Below are positions 34,905 through 43,053 of a stretch of DNA of 64,000 nucleotides, piece by piece. The notes beneath the pieces are model-generated. The model had not been told where the DNA came from and did not search any database. It saw only the letters and a program-made list of their open reading frames with translations. How positions within the stretch are numbered: the stretch's first letter is position 1; every line of letters begins with the position of its first letter. Source of the stretch: Actinomadura harenae. GTDB taxonomy: Bacteria > Actinomycetota > Actinomycetes > Streptosporangiales > Streptosporangiaceae. A program made the position numbers and the translations under genes. The stretch covers positions 1 to 64,000 of the forward strand of contig NZ_RFFG01000033.1 of assembly GCF_003696215.1 (NCBI RefSeq). Reading direction: 5' to 3'.

Positions 34905-35119
34905 CACCCAGCCGAGGGTGGCGGATCAGCGCCGTCCGCCACCGCCGGCTCCTACTTACTCCCATTCTCCGAACCGACCGCCCGGGGGCGGAGGTGCGCG
35001 GCCACCAGATGCCGCAATGCGTCCGGTTCCATCTCGTTGAGGACGCCCTGTCAGAGCGGCCGAGGCGACGCCCACGCTCGGGTCCCTGGCGTGGACCTGG
35101 GCTCGGGGCACTATGAGGC

Positions 35120-35581
35120 ATGGTCACGATCCGGCCGCCCCGAGGCGACCACGACGCGCTCCTGGGTCTGCGGTGCGCTCTCGACGCCGAGACGCAGTTC
35201 ATGCTCGCCGAACCCGGTGAGCGGACCCTGGAGCCACGCCAGTTGTCGTATCAGCTGGTCGCCGAGGATGAAGGGCTGCTCGTCGGCGTCATCGACGTCC
35301 TTGTTCGCCCGTGGCGGCGTGTGGAGGGACGCGGCCATGTCATCCTCGGCGTCCGCGCCTCCCACCATCGGCGCGGCATAGGCCGCGCGCTGCTGAACGC
35401 CGCCATCGCGGAGGCACGCCGTCGCTCCATGCACCGCCTGGAGCTCACCACCATGGCTCACAACGACGCCGCGATCGCTCTCTACCGGTCCTGCGGCTTC
35501 GAGCACGAAGGGCTCCGACGCGCATCTCTGGTCATCGACGGCCGGCCGATCGATGAGATCTACATGGGGCTCCTGTTGTGA
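35120..35581 (+). CDS. GNAT-family N-acetyltransferase
   Basis: This 153-residue protein starts MVTIRPPRGDHDALLGLRCA. The acetyl-CoA motif is ILGVRASHHRRGIGRALLNA (Q/RxxGxG/A as RRGIGRA), then LELTTMAHNDAAIALYRSCG and FEHEGLRRA. This is a standard compact GNAT. The substrate is unknown. It stands alone on the plus strand. Confidence 0.9.
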   Translation: MVTIRPPRGDHDALLGLRCALDAETQFMLAEPGERTLEPRQLSYQLVAEDEGLLVGVIDVLVRPWRRVEGRGHVILGVRASHHRRGIGRALLNAAIAEARRRSMHRLELTTMAHNDAAIALYRSCGFEHEGLRRASLVIDGRPIDEIYMGLLL

Positions 35582-35881
35582 CGTCCCCTCGATCGGCCAA
35601 CGCCCGACGTCGGTGCAGGCAGGTCGGTTGCGCCTCCGCGGTCAGGCGCTTTCAGAGGAGCGTGGTCTGGGACGACGGGATCGCGATCTCCTCCCTGCCG
35701 TGGGCCCGTTTCCACGTTACGGGAGATCATTTTCCATCGGTCCGGGAGGGCGGGACGTCCGCTGGACGACCGATAGTGGCTGCCCCTTATTGGCGACCAG
35801 TTCTGGCGGCTGGCCACCTCGTGGCGGGCGGCCTACCGTGGTGAGTGGAACGGTGCCGCTCTCGCAGGCGGGAGGTGGCCG
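35582..35881. other. Intergenic region, no gene seen
   Basis: This 300-bp spacer lies between the GNAT and DinB-like genes. I see no convincing coding frame, structured RNA or repeat; it presumably contains the promoter of the DinB-like gene. Confidence 0.4.
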
Positions 35882-36424
35882 ATGACTGCGGCTCCCGATT
35901 GGGACGCTCAAGCGGTTCATGCGGAGCTGGAGCGCGTTCGGCGGGACTTTCACCAGCTTCTGGACGCTGCGACCGGTGAGGATCTGGCCCGTCCGACGGA
36001 CGGGACGCGGTGGACCAACGAGCAGTTGTTGTTCCACATGCTGTTCGGCTACATGCTCCTCTGGGCGTTGTTGCGGCTCCTCCGCGTGTTCGGGCGGATG
36101 CCGACGGGCGTGAGCCGCACGTATGGGCGTCTGCTGAGCGCCGCGACGAAGCCGTTCGACATCGTCAACTACCTGGGCCCTTGTATGGCCGTCCATATCT
36201 ATGGCCACCGTCGTATGGGAGCCAAGATGGACCGCGTCATCGCCTCCCTGCACCGTCGGGTCGAGAAGGAGACCGCCGCCGGTCTCGCCCAGGGGATGCA
36301 CTACCCGGCGCGCTGGGATCCGTTCTTCACCGACTACATGACCGTGGCCGACATCTACCGGTACCCGGCCCGGCACTACGACTTCCACCGCCGTCAGCTC
36401 ACCCTCGGCGCAGGCCGAAACTGA
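35882..36424 (+). CDS. DinB-like (damage-inducible four-helix) protein
   Basis: This 180-residue protein is of the DinB/YfiT-like metal-binding four-helix bundle type. It has AELERVRRDFHQLLDAATGE, the TRWTNEQLLFHMLFGYMLLW histidine-containing helix, and later histidines (DFHRRQLTLG). Related proteins use three histidines to hold a metal and act as thiol transferases (mycothiol/bacillithiol-dependent) or isomerases. The substrate is unknown. Confidence 0.75.
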   Translation: MTAAPDWDAQAVHAELERVRRDFHQLLDAATGEDLARPTDGTRWTNEQLLFHMLFGYMLLWALLRLLRVFGRMPTGVSRTYGRLLSAATKPFDIVNYLGPCMAVHIYGHRRMGAKMDRVIASLHRRVEKETAAGLAQGMHYPARWDPFFTDYMTVADIYRYPARHYDFHRRQLTLGAGRN

Positions 36425-36520
36425 GCCCGAACGGGCCGGTTCGTCGGCCGTCAGGACCTCCGCCGGTTCCGGGCCTCGGTCCTCCGCCCCATCACCAGGC
36501 GATGCGAAGGACTGTCCCCT

Positions 36521-37801
36521 TCATCCTGGGTGCGTCCGGCGTGAGGACGTTGCGGGCCGGGGTGGTGTGCTGCCGATCGTCGCGGCTGCGGCAAGGGCGG
36601 AGGTGGCGGCGAGGGCGGTGAACAGGGTGGGGTAGCCGCCGAGGTGTCCGGCAAGGGCGGCGCCTGCGGCGGGGGCGATGGCGCCGGCGATGGTGATGGG
36701 GGCTGCCAGGGCTCCGGACAGGGTGCCGTAGGCGGTGGTGCCCCAGCGGTCGGACACGGCGGTGGCCTGGAGCAGGGTGGAGATGCCCCGGGTGGTTCCG
36801 GCGAGGACTGCGACGGCGATGAGCAGCACGACGGGACCGGGGATGGCGGCCAGGGCCGCGGTGGTGACGGCCGACAGCGCCAGGATCGCGGTGGTACGGA
36901 CGCGGACGCTGGTGCGGCGGGTGAGGTTGGCGTAGCCGAGGCGTCCGGCGACCTGGCCGATGCCGCCCAGGCCCAGGGCCCAGGCGGCGGTGGTGTCGGA
37001 GGCTCCGCGGCTGGTGAGCAGCGGGATGAGGTTGATGAGCACGGCGTACATGGCGAACGCCGACAGGGTGAGTGCGGTGGCCAGCAGCAGGAACGGCCTG
37101 CTGCGCATCACGTGGCCGGTCTGACCTGAGGCCTGGCCCGCAGGCTGGTCGTCGGGGCCGTGGTCGGTGGTGGGTGGTGGTGGCCAGGGGCGGCGCAGGG
37201 CCAGGTGGTGCAGCGGGATGGTGATGGCTGCGAGGACGGCGGCGAGGGTCAGGTAGACCGTCCGCCAGTTGTGGTGTGCGGCCAGGGCGCTGGTCAGGGG
37301 CGCGAAGACGGTGCTGGCCAGTCCGGCGACAAGGGTGAGGGTGGTGAGGGCACGGACGTGGTCGGGGGCGTGGTACCGGGTGAGGGCGGCGAACGCGGGC
37401 TGGTAGAGGACGGCGGTCATCGCGACTCCGGCCAGCAGCCAGGCGGCGGTGAACCAGGCCAGGTTCGGGGCGGTGGCCAGGCCGAGGACGGCCAGGACCG
37501 CCAGGATCGAGCCGCCGGTCATCGGCAGGTGGGGGCCGCGCCGGTCCAGGAGGCGTCCGAGGGGGATGCCGCCGAGCGCTGCGACCACCAGGGCGGCGGA
37601 GAAGGCGGCGGTGGTGGCGCCGGTGGACCAGCCGGTGTCGCGGCCGATGGCCGGGGCCAGGACGGGGAAGGCGTAGTAGAGGACGCCCCAGCTGGTGATC
37701 TCGGTGACGCACAATGCCACCAGGGGGACTCGTGACGTGCGGCGAGTGTCGGCGGCCGGAGGGTCGGCCGCCGACACCGAAGCGGGGGTTGCGCGGTTCA
37801 T
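36521..37801 (-). CDS. MFS transporter of the arsenic island
   Basis: This 426-residue major facilitator has twelve hydrophobic segments (starting LVALCVTEITSWGVLYYAFP) and the loop motif GIPLGRLLDRRGPHLP. A cytosolic loop (PWPPPPTTDHGPDDQPAGQA) separates the halves. It follows the Cys-tailed flavoprotein gene by 27 bp on the same strand, in a region controlled by an ArsR gene. Export of an oxidised or organo-arsenical made by that flavoprotein is a reasonable inference. It is not ACR3 or ArsB, and no GAPDH gene (partner of ArsJ) is adjacent. Confidence 0.85.
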   Translation of the reverse strand: MNRATPASVSAADPPAADTRRTSRVPLVALCVTEITSWGVLYYAFPVLAPAIGRDTGWSTGATTAAFSAALVVAALGGIPLGRLLDRRGPHLPMTGGSILAVLAVLGLATAPNLAWFTAAWLLAGVAMTAVLYQPAFAALTRYHAPDHVRALTTLTLVAGLASTVFAPLTSALAAHHNWRTVYLTLAAVLAAITIPLHHLALRRPWPPPPTTDHGPDDQPAGQASGQTGHVMRSRPFLLLATALTLSAFAMYAVLINLIPLLTSRGASDTTAAWALGLGGIGQVAGRLGYANLTRRTSVRVRTTAILALSAVTTAALAAIPGPVVLLIAVAVLAGTTRGISTLLQATAVSDRWGTTAYGTLSGALAAPITIAGAIAPAAGAALAGHLGGYPTLFTALAATSALAAAATIGSTPPRPATSSRRTHPG

Positions 37802-37828
37802 GGGGGGGCGTCGAGGTGACGGGCCGGT

Positions 37829-39481
37829 TCAGGCGTCGCCGCGTTCGGCGTCACCGGAGTAGCCATGGACGACCCCGGTGGCGAACCCGAGCCCGCCGTC
37901 AGGGGCTCCGACGCCGATGCTGATCGGCTCGGGTGCCGGGCCGCCGCAGCATCCTCCGACCGTGGAGTCGGCCTGGACGGTCGGTGTGGCGGCGGGTTCG
38001 GTGCCGCAGGAGGTGCCGCATCCCGCGTCCTGGCCGGTGTCGCCGGGCAGGAGGTCCTCGGTGAGCAGGTCGCTGGAGCAGACACCGGTCTCGGGCAGGT
38101 CGAGCTGGACGTCGTCGGCGGCCTCGCGGTCGCCGGCCAGGGCGGCGACGATGGAGCGGACCTGCTCGTACCCGGTGGCCATGAGGAAGGTCGGCGCGCG
38201 GCCGTAGCTCTTCATCCCGGCCATGTAGAACCCGGGCTCGGGGTGGGCCAGTTCGCGTTCGCCGTGCGGCGGGACGGTGCCGCAGGAGTGGAAGTTGGGG
38301 TCGATGAGCGGAGCGAGCCGGGCCGGGGCCTCGGTCGCGCGGTCGAGGTCGACGCGGATCTCGCGCAGCATGTCCAGGTCGGGCCGGAACCCGGTGGCCG
38401 CCACCACGACGTCGGCCGCCACGGCGAGCTCACCGTCCGGTGTCCGCCCGACGACCTGGACGGGCCCGGACTCCGCGCCGGTGCCGGGCGCGTCCAGGCG
38501 GGTGATGGTGAAGCCGCGGATCAGTTCGATCCGGCCGCTTTCGACGGCGGCCTTCAGGCGGGTGCCGATAGCGCCGCGGGCGGGAAGTCCGTCGGCGTCG
38601 CCGCCGCCGTACAGGCGCGCGACCGAGGTGCCGCGGACCGTCCAGGTGACGCGGGTGCCGGGCTCGGTCTTGGCGAGTTCGGCCAGGGCGAGCAGCGTGC
38701 CCGCGGCCGAGTGGCCCATCCCGACGACCAGGGTGTGGCGTCCGGCGAAGCGGTCCCGGTCGCGGCCCAGGACGTCCGGCAGCGGCCCGGTCAGGTGGGG
38801 GGCGGCCTGGTCTTCGCCGGGGGCGGGCAGGCCGGAGTGCCCGAGCGGGTTGGTGCGTCCCCAGGTGCCGGAGGCGTCGATGACGGCGCGGGCGGCGATG
38901 TCGGTGACGGCACCGTCCGGTCCGGCGGCGCGCACCAGCAGGGGACGCGTCTCGCGGCCGATGCTGCGGGTGACGTCCAGGCCGAGGCGGGTCACGGCGA
39001 TCACGCGCTGGCCGGTGCGGACCCGTCCGGCCAGGGCGGGCACCTGTGCCAGCGGGACCAGGTAGTCGCGGACAAGGTCGGCGCCGGTGGGCAGGGTGTC
39101 GGCGTCGGGCAGCTTCCACCCGGTCGGCTCCAGCAGGCGGCGGGCGGCGGCGTCGGTGTTGTACCGCCAGGGCGAGAACAGCCGCACGTGCCCCCACTGG
39201 CCGATCGCCGAACCGGCGCTGTCACCGGCCTCCAGAACGACGAAGTCCAGGCCGCGTTCGGCCAGGTGCGCGGCGGCGGCCAGCCCGGTCGGCCCTGCGC
39301 CGATCACGACCACCGGCAGCCCCTCACCGCCCTTTTCCGCCTCGGAGGCGATCATGTCGAGACCGAGGCTGTCTTCGACCATGCCTCGCTGGGCACCCGC
39401 GTCGACTGCCGCGGTGCTGCCACAGCAACCGCCGTCGGCGGAGGACGCTGCGGACTCCCGCGGCCGGTTGTTCTCGCTCAC
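37829..39481 (-). CDS. FAD/NAD(P)-binding flavoprotein with Cys-rich ends
   Basis: This 550-residue protein has a GxGxxG dinucleotide fold (VVVIGAGPTGLAAAAHLAER), a second nucleotide fold (HTLVVGMGHSAAGTLLALAE) and VVAATGFRPDLDML. The N-terminus carries GGCCGST and the C-terminus LPETGVC, GCGTSCGTE and GGCCGGPAPE, cysteine clusters suited to As(III)/Sb(III) or soft-metal binding. It is divergent from an ArsR gene across two identical-class operator repeats and is followed by an MFS gene. It is best described as an ArsO-like flavin monooxygenase or thioredoxin-reductase-like enzyme of arsenic metabolism. The precise reaction is unknown. Confidence 0.85.
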   Translation of the reverse strand: MSENNRPRESAASSADGGCCGSTAAVDAGAQRGMVEDSLGLDMIASEAEKGGEGLPVVVIGAGPTGLAAAAHLAERGLDFVVLEAGDSAGSAIGQWGHVRLFSPWRYNTDAAARRLLEPTGWKLPDADTLPTGADLVRDYLVPLAQVPALAGRVRTGQRVIAVTRLGLDVTRSIGRETRPLLVRAAGPDGAVTDIAARAVIDASGTWGRTNPLGHSGLPAPGEDQAAPHLTGPLPDVLGRDRDRFAGRHTLVVGMGHSAAGTLLALAELAKTEPGTRVTWTVRGTSVARLYGGGDADGLPARGAIGTRLKAAVESGRIELIRGFTITRLDAPGTGAESGPVQVVGRTPDGELAVAADVVVAATGFRPDLDMLREIRVDLDRATEAPARLAPLIDPNFHSCGTVPPHGERELAHPEPGFYMAGMKSYGRAPTFLMATGYEQVRSIVAALAGDREAADDVQLDLPETGVCSSDLLTEDLLPGDTGQDAGCGTSCGTEPAATPTVQADSTVGGCCGGPAPEPISIGVGAPDGGLGFATGVVHGYSGDAERGDA

Positions 39482-39602
39482 GATGACTCCTTGGGCTCCG
39501 AATGTGGCGCTCGGATGGTTGGGGTCCCGGGGCTGCCTGAGGCGTGCCTGACGCGGGTGGCGATCCAGGTGAACGGATCGACGCCCACCCCAACCCTGCT
39601 GT

Positions 39603-39618
39603 TTAGATGATGCTCTAA
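39603..39618. promoter_or_regulatory. ArsR operator copy 1 (TTAGA-N6-TCTAA)
   Basis: TTAGATGATGCTCTAA is an inverted repeat in the divergent spacer between the flavoprotein gene and the ArsR gene. An identical-class site lies 56 bp away at the ArsR start. It is a likely operator for the adjacent ArsR. Confidence 0.65.
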
Positions 39619-39658
39619 GTAGAGGCCAGCTTGCATCACTGCATAGATAGGAGTCAAA

Positions 39659-39674
39659 TTAGATGTATGTCTAA
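39659..39674. promoter_or_regulatory. ArsR operator copy 2 (TTAGA-N6-TCTAA)
   Basis: TTAGATGTATGTCTAA overlaps the ATG of the ArsR gene at 39667. It has the same half-sites and 6-bp spacing as the copy at 39603, consistent with autorepression and coordinated control of the divergent flavoprotein/MFS operon. Confidence 0.65.
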
Positions 39675-40032
39675 GTTGCTCAGGGTCGATGACGTGACCG
39701 TCCCGGCCTGCTGCTCTCCGCTCAGCGGACCGCCGATGGCCGAGGCCGAGGCCGTCGAGCTGGCCAAGGTGTTCAAGGCGCTGGCCGACCCGGTCCGGCT
39801 GCGTCTGCTGAACATGATCGCCGCCGCGGACGGGGGCGAGGCGTGCGTGTGCGACCTGACCGGCGCCTTCGAGGTGACCGGGCCCACCATCTCCCACCAC
39901 CTGAAGGTGCTGCGCCAGGCCGGGCTGATCAACGGTGAGCGACGCGGGACCTGGGTGTACTACCGCGCGATTCCCGAGCAGCTCACCCGCCTGTCGGGGC
40001 TGTTCGCCCTGCCCGCTCTCACCACGATCTGA
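39667..40032 (+). CDS. arsR: ArsR-family metalloregulator (copy 1)
   Basis: This 121-residue winged helix repressor has the N-terminal pair VPACCSP, then LAKVFKALADPVRLRLLNMI, and the metal site in the recognition-helix region EACVCDLTGAFEVTGPTISH, the classical ELCVCDL arsenite-sensing motif. HLKVLRQAGLINGERRGTWV follows. The start ATG at 39667 lies inside an operator repeat. It should release DNA on As(III)/Sb(III) binding. Confidence 0.93.
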   Translation: MSKLLRVDDVTVPACCSPLSGPPMAEAEAVELAKVFKALADPVRLRLLNMIAAADGGEACVCDLTGAFEVTGPTISHHLKVLRQAGLINGERRGTWVYYRAIPEQLTRLSGLFALPALTTI

Positions 40033-40181
40033 CCTGGACGGCGCGGGCCCCTGGCGCGGCCGGCGCCCCACCCGCATCACCGCCCGACGCCGGCCGTGCG
40101 CCGCATGCCCGTCCTCTGACGCCCGAGAAGCCGCCGCAGGACGTGGCGGGCGTCGGGCGAAGGCGGTCGCTTCCGGTTCCT

Positions 40182-40655
40182 TCAGCTCGACTGATCTCGG
40201 ACGTGAGCAGGGTCGGCGAACGGCAGCGGGCATCGCGGCTCGTCCGCACACGCCAGTAGGTCGCTGCAGCCGACGTCGATGGCCTGCCGCAACGTGGCTC
40301 GAATGAAGTCCAGGTCGGCTATGCGCCGCTCGACCTCGCTCAGTTTCGATCGCACCCGCTCCTGGAGCCCGGAGTCGGTGGTCTGCGACGGAGGCGTTCT
40401 GGCGTCCAGCAGGTCGGCGACCTCGGCCAGAGTGAATCCGAGCCGTTGCACGGTCTTGACCGCCTGGAGCAGCGCCACCACCTCTGCCGGGTAGAGCCTG
40501 TGCCCACCCGGTGAACGTTCCGGCTCCGCAAGCAGACCTCGCCGCTCGTAATAGCGCAGTGTCTGGAGATTCACCCCTGCCGCGGCCGCAAGTTCCCCAC
40601 TACGGAGACTCCTCGATGGCGCCTCGATCGGCCGGGTCGAGCTGTGGCGAGTCAT
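40182..40655 (-). CDS. MerR-family metal-responsive regulator
   Basis: This 157-residue regulator has the MerR helix-turn-helix (SGELAAAAGVNLQTLRYYER, RGLLAEPERSPGGHRLYP), the coiled dimer helix and a C-terminal metal loop CSDLLACADEPRCPLPF with three cysteines. Its ATG overlaps the stop of the upstream CCSFF-protein gene (ATGA). That operon starts at a promoter with a 19-bp spacer and a GTACC/GGTAC dyad, the hallmark of MerR activation. The inducing metal is not certain; Hg(II), Zn(II) or related thiophilic ions are candidates. Confidence 0.9.
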   Translation of the reverse strand: MTRHSSTRPIEAPSRSLRSGELAAAAGVNLQTLRYYERRGLLAEPERSPGGHRLYPAEVVALLQAVKTVQRLGFTLAEVADLLDARTPPSQTTDSGLQERVRSKLSEVERRIADLDFIRATLRQAIDVGCSDLLACADEPRCPLPFADPAHVRDQSS

Positions 40656-41050
40656 CCGCCGACCTCGGTCACCGCAACGCCCGCGACATCCGCCGCGCGT
40701 CTGGCCAGGGCCGTCACCACCTGGGCACGTTGCGGGGCGACGCTGACCTCCAGCATCAACCCGCCGCTGGTCGCGATCAGGGTGAAGGTGAAGAAGGAAC
40801 AGCACCCGGTCTCGCGCGACGCCAACTCGGCCGCTCGTGCGGCAATCCCGGGCTCCTTGCGCAGTCGCATCCGGACCCGTCCCAACGCGACCTCGCACAC
40901 CTCGGTCACGGCCTCGGCGAACAATGCGTCGAACTCCTTGATCCGTAGCGGCTGCTCGTCAGCTGGGAGAGTGCACGACTGCGGCACCCATTCGTCGCCC
41001 GCCCCTTGGTCCACCGAGCCCGGCCCGGTTCGTCCCCGCCTAAGGTCCAT
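40652..41050 (-). CDS. Conserved CCSFF-motif protein, MerR-coupled
   Basis: The 132-residue product starts at the ATG 41050 with DLRRGRTGPGSVDQGAGDEW. It has WVPQSCTLPADEQPLRIKEF, DALFAEAVTEV and the hallmark ASRETGCCSFFTFTLIATSG. This small family occurs with MerR genes in actinomycetes; the vicinal cysteines plus SCTLP suggest soft-metal binding. An ATG 60 bp upstream is excluded because the promoter -35, dyad and -10 would then lie inside the gene. With the promoter found here, the transcript would start at or next to the ATG, so the mRNA is probably leaderless. The molecular function is unknown. Confidence 0.78.
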   Translation of the reverse strand: MDLRRGRTGPGSVDQGAGDEWVPQSCTLPADEQPLRIKEFDALFAEAVTEVCEVALGRVRMRLRKEPGIAARAAELASRETGCCSFFTFTLIATSGGLMLEVSVAPQRAQVVTALARRAADVAGVAVTEVGG

Positions 41051-41057
41051 GAACCGA

Positions 41058-41088
41058 CGGTAAGCCTGTACCTCGGTACGGGATGCAA
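41058..41088 (-). promoter_or_regulatory. MerR-type promoter/operator with 19-bp spacer
   Basis: On the minus strand the -35 TTGCAT (41088-41083) and the -10 TTACCG (41063-41058) are separated by exactly 19 bp. The spacer contains the dyad GTACC-GA-GGTAC (41079-41068). This is the classical over-long MerR-activated promoter. The predicted start point (~41051) abuts the ATG at 41050. Confidence 0.82.
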
Positions 41089-41119
41089 GCCCCACACCTG
41101 AGGCGTTCACGATCCGACC

Positions 41120-41590
41120 TCAGGAACACTCCCTGTCGAGAAGCTCGGTGATGAGGGTTTGGATGCGGGTGCGGATCTCGTCGCGGATGGGGCGGACGGC
41201 CTCGACGCCCTGCCCGGCGGGGTCGTCGAGTTTCCAGTCGAGGTAGCGCTTGCCGGGGAAGACGGGGCAGGTGTCGCCGCAGCCCATGGTGATGACGACG
41301 TCGGACGCGCGGACGGCGTCGACGGTGAGGATCTTGGGGGTCTCGGCGGTGAGGTCGATGCCCTCCTCGCGCATGGCCTCGACGACGGCGGGGTTGACCC
41401 GGTCGGCGGGTTCGGACCCGGCGGAGCGGACCTCGACGGCGTCCCCGGCAAGGTGGGTCAGGTAGGCGGCGGCCATCTGGGAGCGTCCGGCGTTGTGCAC
41501 GCAGACGAACAGCACGCTCGGCCGGACGGCCTTCTCCTCGGACACGAGTTCCTCCTGGACGGCGCGGCCGTCTTTCGCCTGGTCAAGCAC
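41120..41590 (-). CDS. arsC: Arsenate reductase, low-molecular-weight phosphatase type
   Basis: This 156-residue enzyme has the P-loop CVHNAGRSQMAAAYL (Cx5R with catalytic Cys and Arg). The second redox cysteines are in ITMGCGDTCPVFPGKRYLDW, and the general acid Asp is in DWKLDDP. It reduces As(V) to As(III) with a thioredoxin- or mycothiol-type recycling system. The GTG start at 41590 leaves only 30 bp to the divergent ArsR gene, so both promoters overlap. In this island it feeds As(III) to ACR3. Confidence 0.95.
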   Translation of the reverse strand: MLDQAKDGRAVQEELVSEEKAVRPSVLFVCVHNAGRSQMAAAYLTHLAGDAVEVRSAGSEPADRVNPAVVEAMREEGIDLTAETPKILTVDAVRASDVVITMGCGDTCPVFPGKRYLDWKLDDPAGQGVEAVRPIRDEIRTRIQTLITELLDRECS

Positions 41591-41620
41591 ACTGTGGGAT
41601 GGCTGCTAACGTATCAGCCT

Positions 41621-41935
41621 ATGGTGATGTCAGTCGAGAATGATGTGACCAGGCTGCTGGCCGACCCGCTGCGCGCGCGGATCGTGGAGCTGCTGGCCCG
41701 CGAGGCCCTGTGCACCTGCCACTTGGTGGAGGAGACCGGCGCCAAGCAGACCAACGTCTCCAACCACCTGCGCGTACTGCGCGAATCCGGCCTGGTGGAG
41801 ACCGAACCGTGCGGCCGGTACACCTACTACCGGCTGCGCCCCGAACCCATGCGGGCGCTGGCCTCGCACTACGCCGAGCTGGCCGCCGCAGCCGAACAGA
41901 CCCGCAGCAGCGACGTCCGAAGGGCCTGCCCGTGA
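41621..41935 (+). CDS. arsR: ArsR-family metalloregulator (copy 2)
   Basis: This 104-residue repressor has VTRLLADPLRARIVELLARE, the metal motif ALCTCHLVEETGAKQTNVSN and HLRVLRESGLVETEPCGRYT. The CTC pair corresponds to the arsenite-binding cysteines of helix 3/4. It is divergent from arsC and overlaps the ACR3 start (GTGA), so it probably controls both arsC and the acr3-monooxygenase operon. Confidence 0.93.
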   Translation: MVMSVENDVTRLLADPLRARIVELLAREALCTCHLVEETGAKQTNVSNHLRVLRESGLVETEPCGRYTYYRLRPEPMRALASHYAELAAAAEQTRSSDVRRACP

Positions 41936-43053
41936 CCCACACCAGCCAAGCCCTCACCGGGACCGCCGACCCGGCGCGGAACCTGGTCGGCAAGCTCTCC
42001 ACACTCGACCGGTTCCTGCCGGTGTGGATCATCGCCGCGATGGCCGCCGGGCTCCTGCTCGGACGGGCCGTCCCCGGCCTGGACGACGCGCTCGCCAAGG
42101 TCGAGATCGGCGGCGTCTCGCTCCCGATCGGGCTGGGCCTGCTGGTCATGATGTACCCGGTGCTGGCCAAGGTCCGCTACGACCGCCTGGACACCGTCAC
42201 CGGCGACCGCCGCCTCATGGTCTCGTCCCTGGTGATCAACTGGCTGGTCGGCCCGGCGGTGATGTTCGCCCTCGCCTGGATCTTCCTGCCGGACCTGCCC
42301 GCCTACCGCACCGGCCTGATCATCGTCGGGCTGGCGCGCTGCATCGCCATGGTCATCATCTGGAACGACCTGGCCTGCGGCGACCGCGAGGCCGCCGCCG
42401 TCCTGGTCGCGCTCAACTCGGTGTTCCAGGTCCTGGCGTTCGGCGTGCTCGGCTGGTTCTACCTCACCGTCCTGCCCGGCTGGCTCGGCCTGGCCACCGA
42501 CGACCTGCACTTCTCCGTCGGCAAGATCGTCATCAACGTCCTGGTGTTCCTCGGCGTCCCCCTCCTGGCCGGATACCTCACCCGCCGCATCGGAGAGAAC
42601 ACCCGCGGACGCACCTGGTACGAGGACCGCTTCCTGCCCCGCATCGGCCCCACCGCCCTCTACGGACTGCTGTTCACCATCGTCATCCTGTTCGCGCTCC
42701 AGGGCCACACCATCACCTCCCGCCCCACCGACGTCGCCCGCATCGCACTCCCCCTGCTCGCCTACTTCGCGATCATGTGGTTCGGATCCTTCGCCCTCGG
42801 ACGCGCCACCGGCCTGCCCTACCCCCGCACCGCGACCCTCGCGTTCACCGCCGCCGGCAACAACTTCGAACTCGCCATCGCCGTCGCCATCGCCACCTTC
42901 GGCGTCACCTCCGGCCAAGCCCTCGCCGGCGTCGTCGGCCCCCTCATCGAAGTCCCGGTGCTGGTGGGGCTGGTGTACGTCTCGCTGTGGCTGCGCCGAC
43001 GTGCCGCTTCCCGCCCGGCCGCCGCCGTCCACGCCGGTGGCCCGGGAGTCTGA
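41932..43053 (+). CDS. acr3: Arsenite efflux permease ACR3
   Basis: This 373-residue BASS-superfamily permease has ten hydrophobic helices. Diagnostic segments are LGLLVMMYPVLAKVRYDRLD, the conserved GLARCIAMVIIWNDLACGDR with the essential cysteine, and TLAFTAAGNNFELAIAVAIA. It expels As(III) using the membrane potential. The GTG start overlaps the upstream arsR stop (GTGA), and its own stop overlaps the next gene (TGATG). Confidence 0.95.
   Translation: MTHTSQALTGTADPARNLVGKLSTLDRFLPVWIIAAMAAGLLLGRAVPGLDDALAKVEIGGVSLPIGLGLLVMMYPVLAKVRYDRLDTVTGDRRLMVSSLVINWLVGPAVMFALAWIFLPDLPAYRTGLIIVGLARCIAMVIIWNDLACGDREAAAVLVALNSVFQVLAFGVLGWFYLTVLPGWLGLATDDLHFSVGKIVINVLVFLGVPLLAGYLTRRIGENTRGRTWYEDRFLPRIGPTALYGLLFTIVILFALQGHTITSRPTDVARIALPLLAYFAIMWFGSFALGRATGLPYPRTATLAFTAAGNNFELAIAVAIATFGVTSGQALAGVVGPLIEVPVLVGLVYVSLWLRRRAASRPAAAVHAGGPGV

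Noticed and set aside
40652-41110. Upstream ATG (41110) as start of the CCSFF protein
   Set aside because: The MerR-type promoter (-35, dyad, -10) would lie inside the gene; the ATG at 41050 is used instead.
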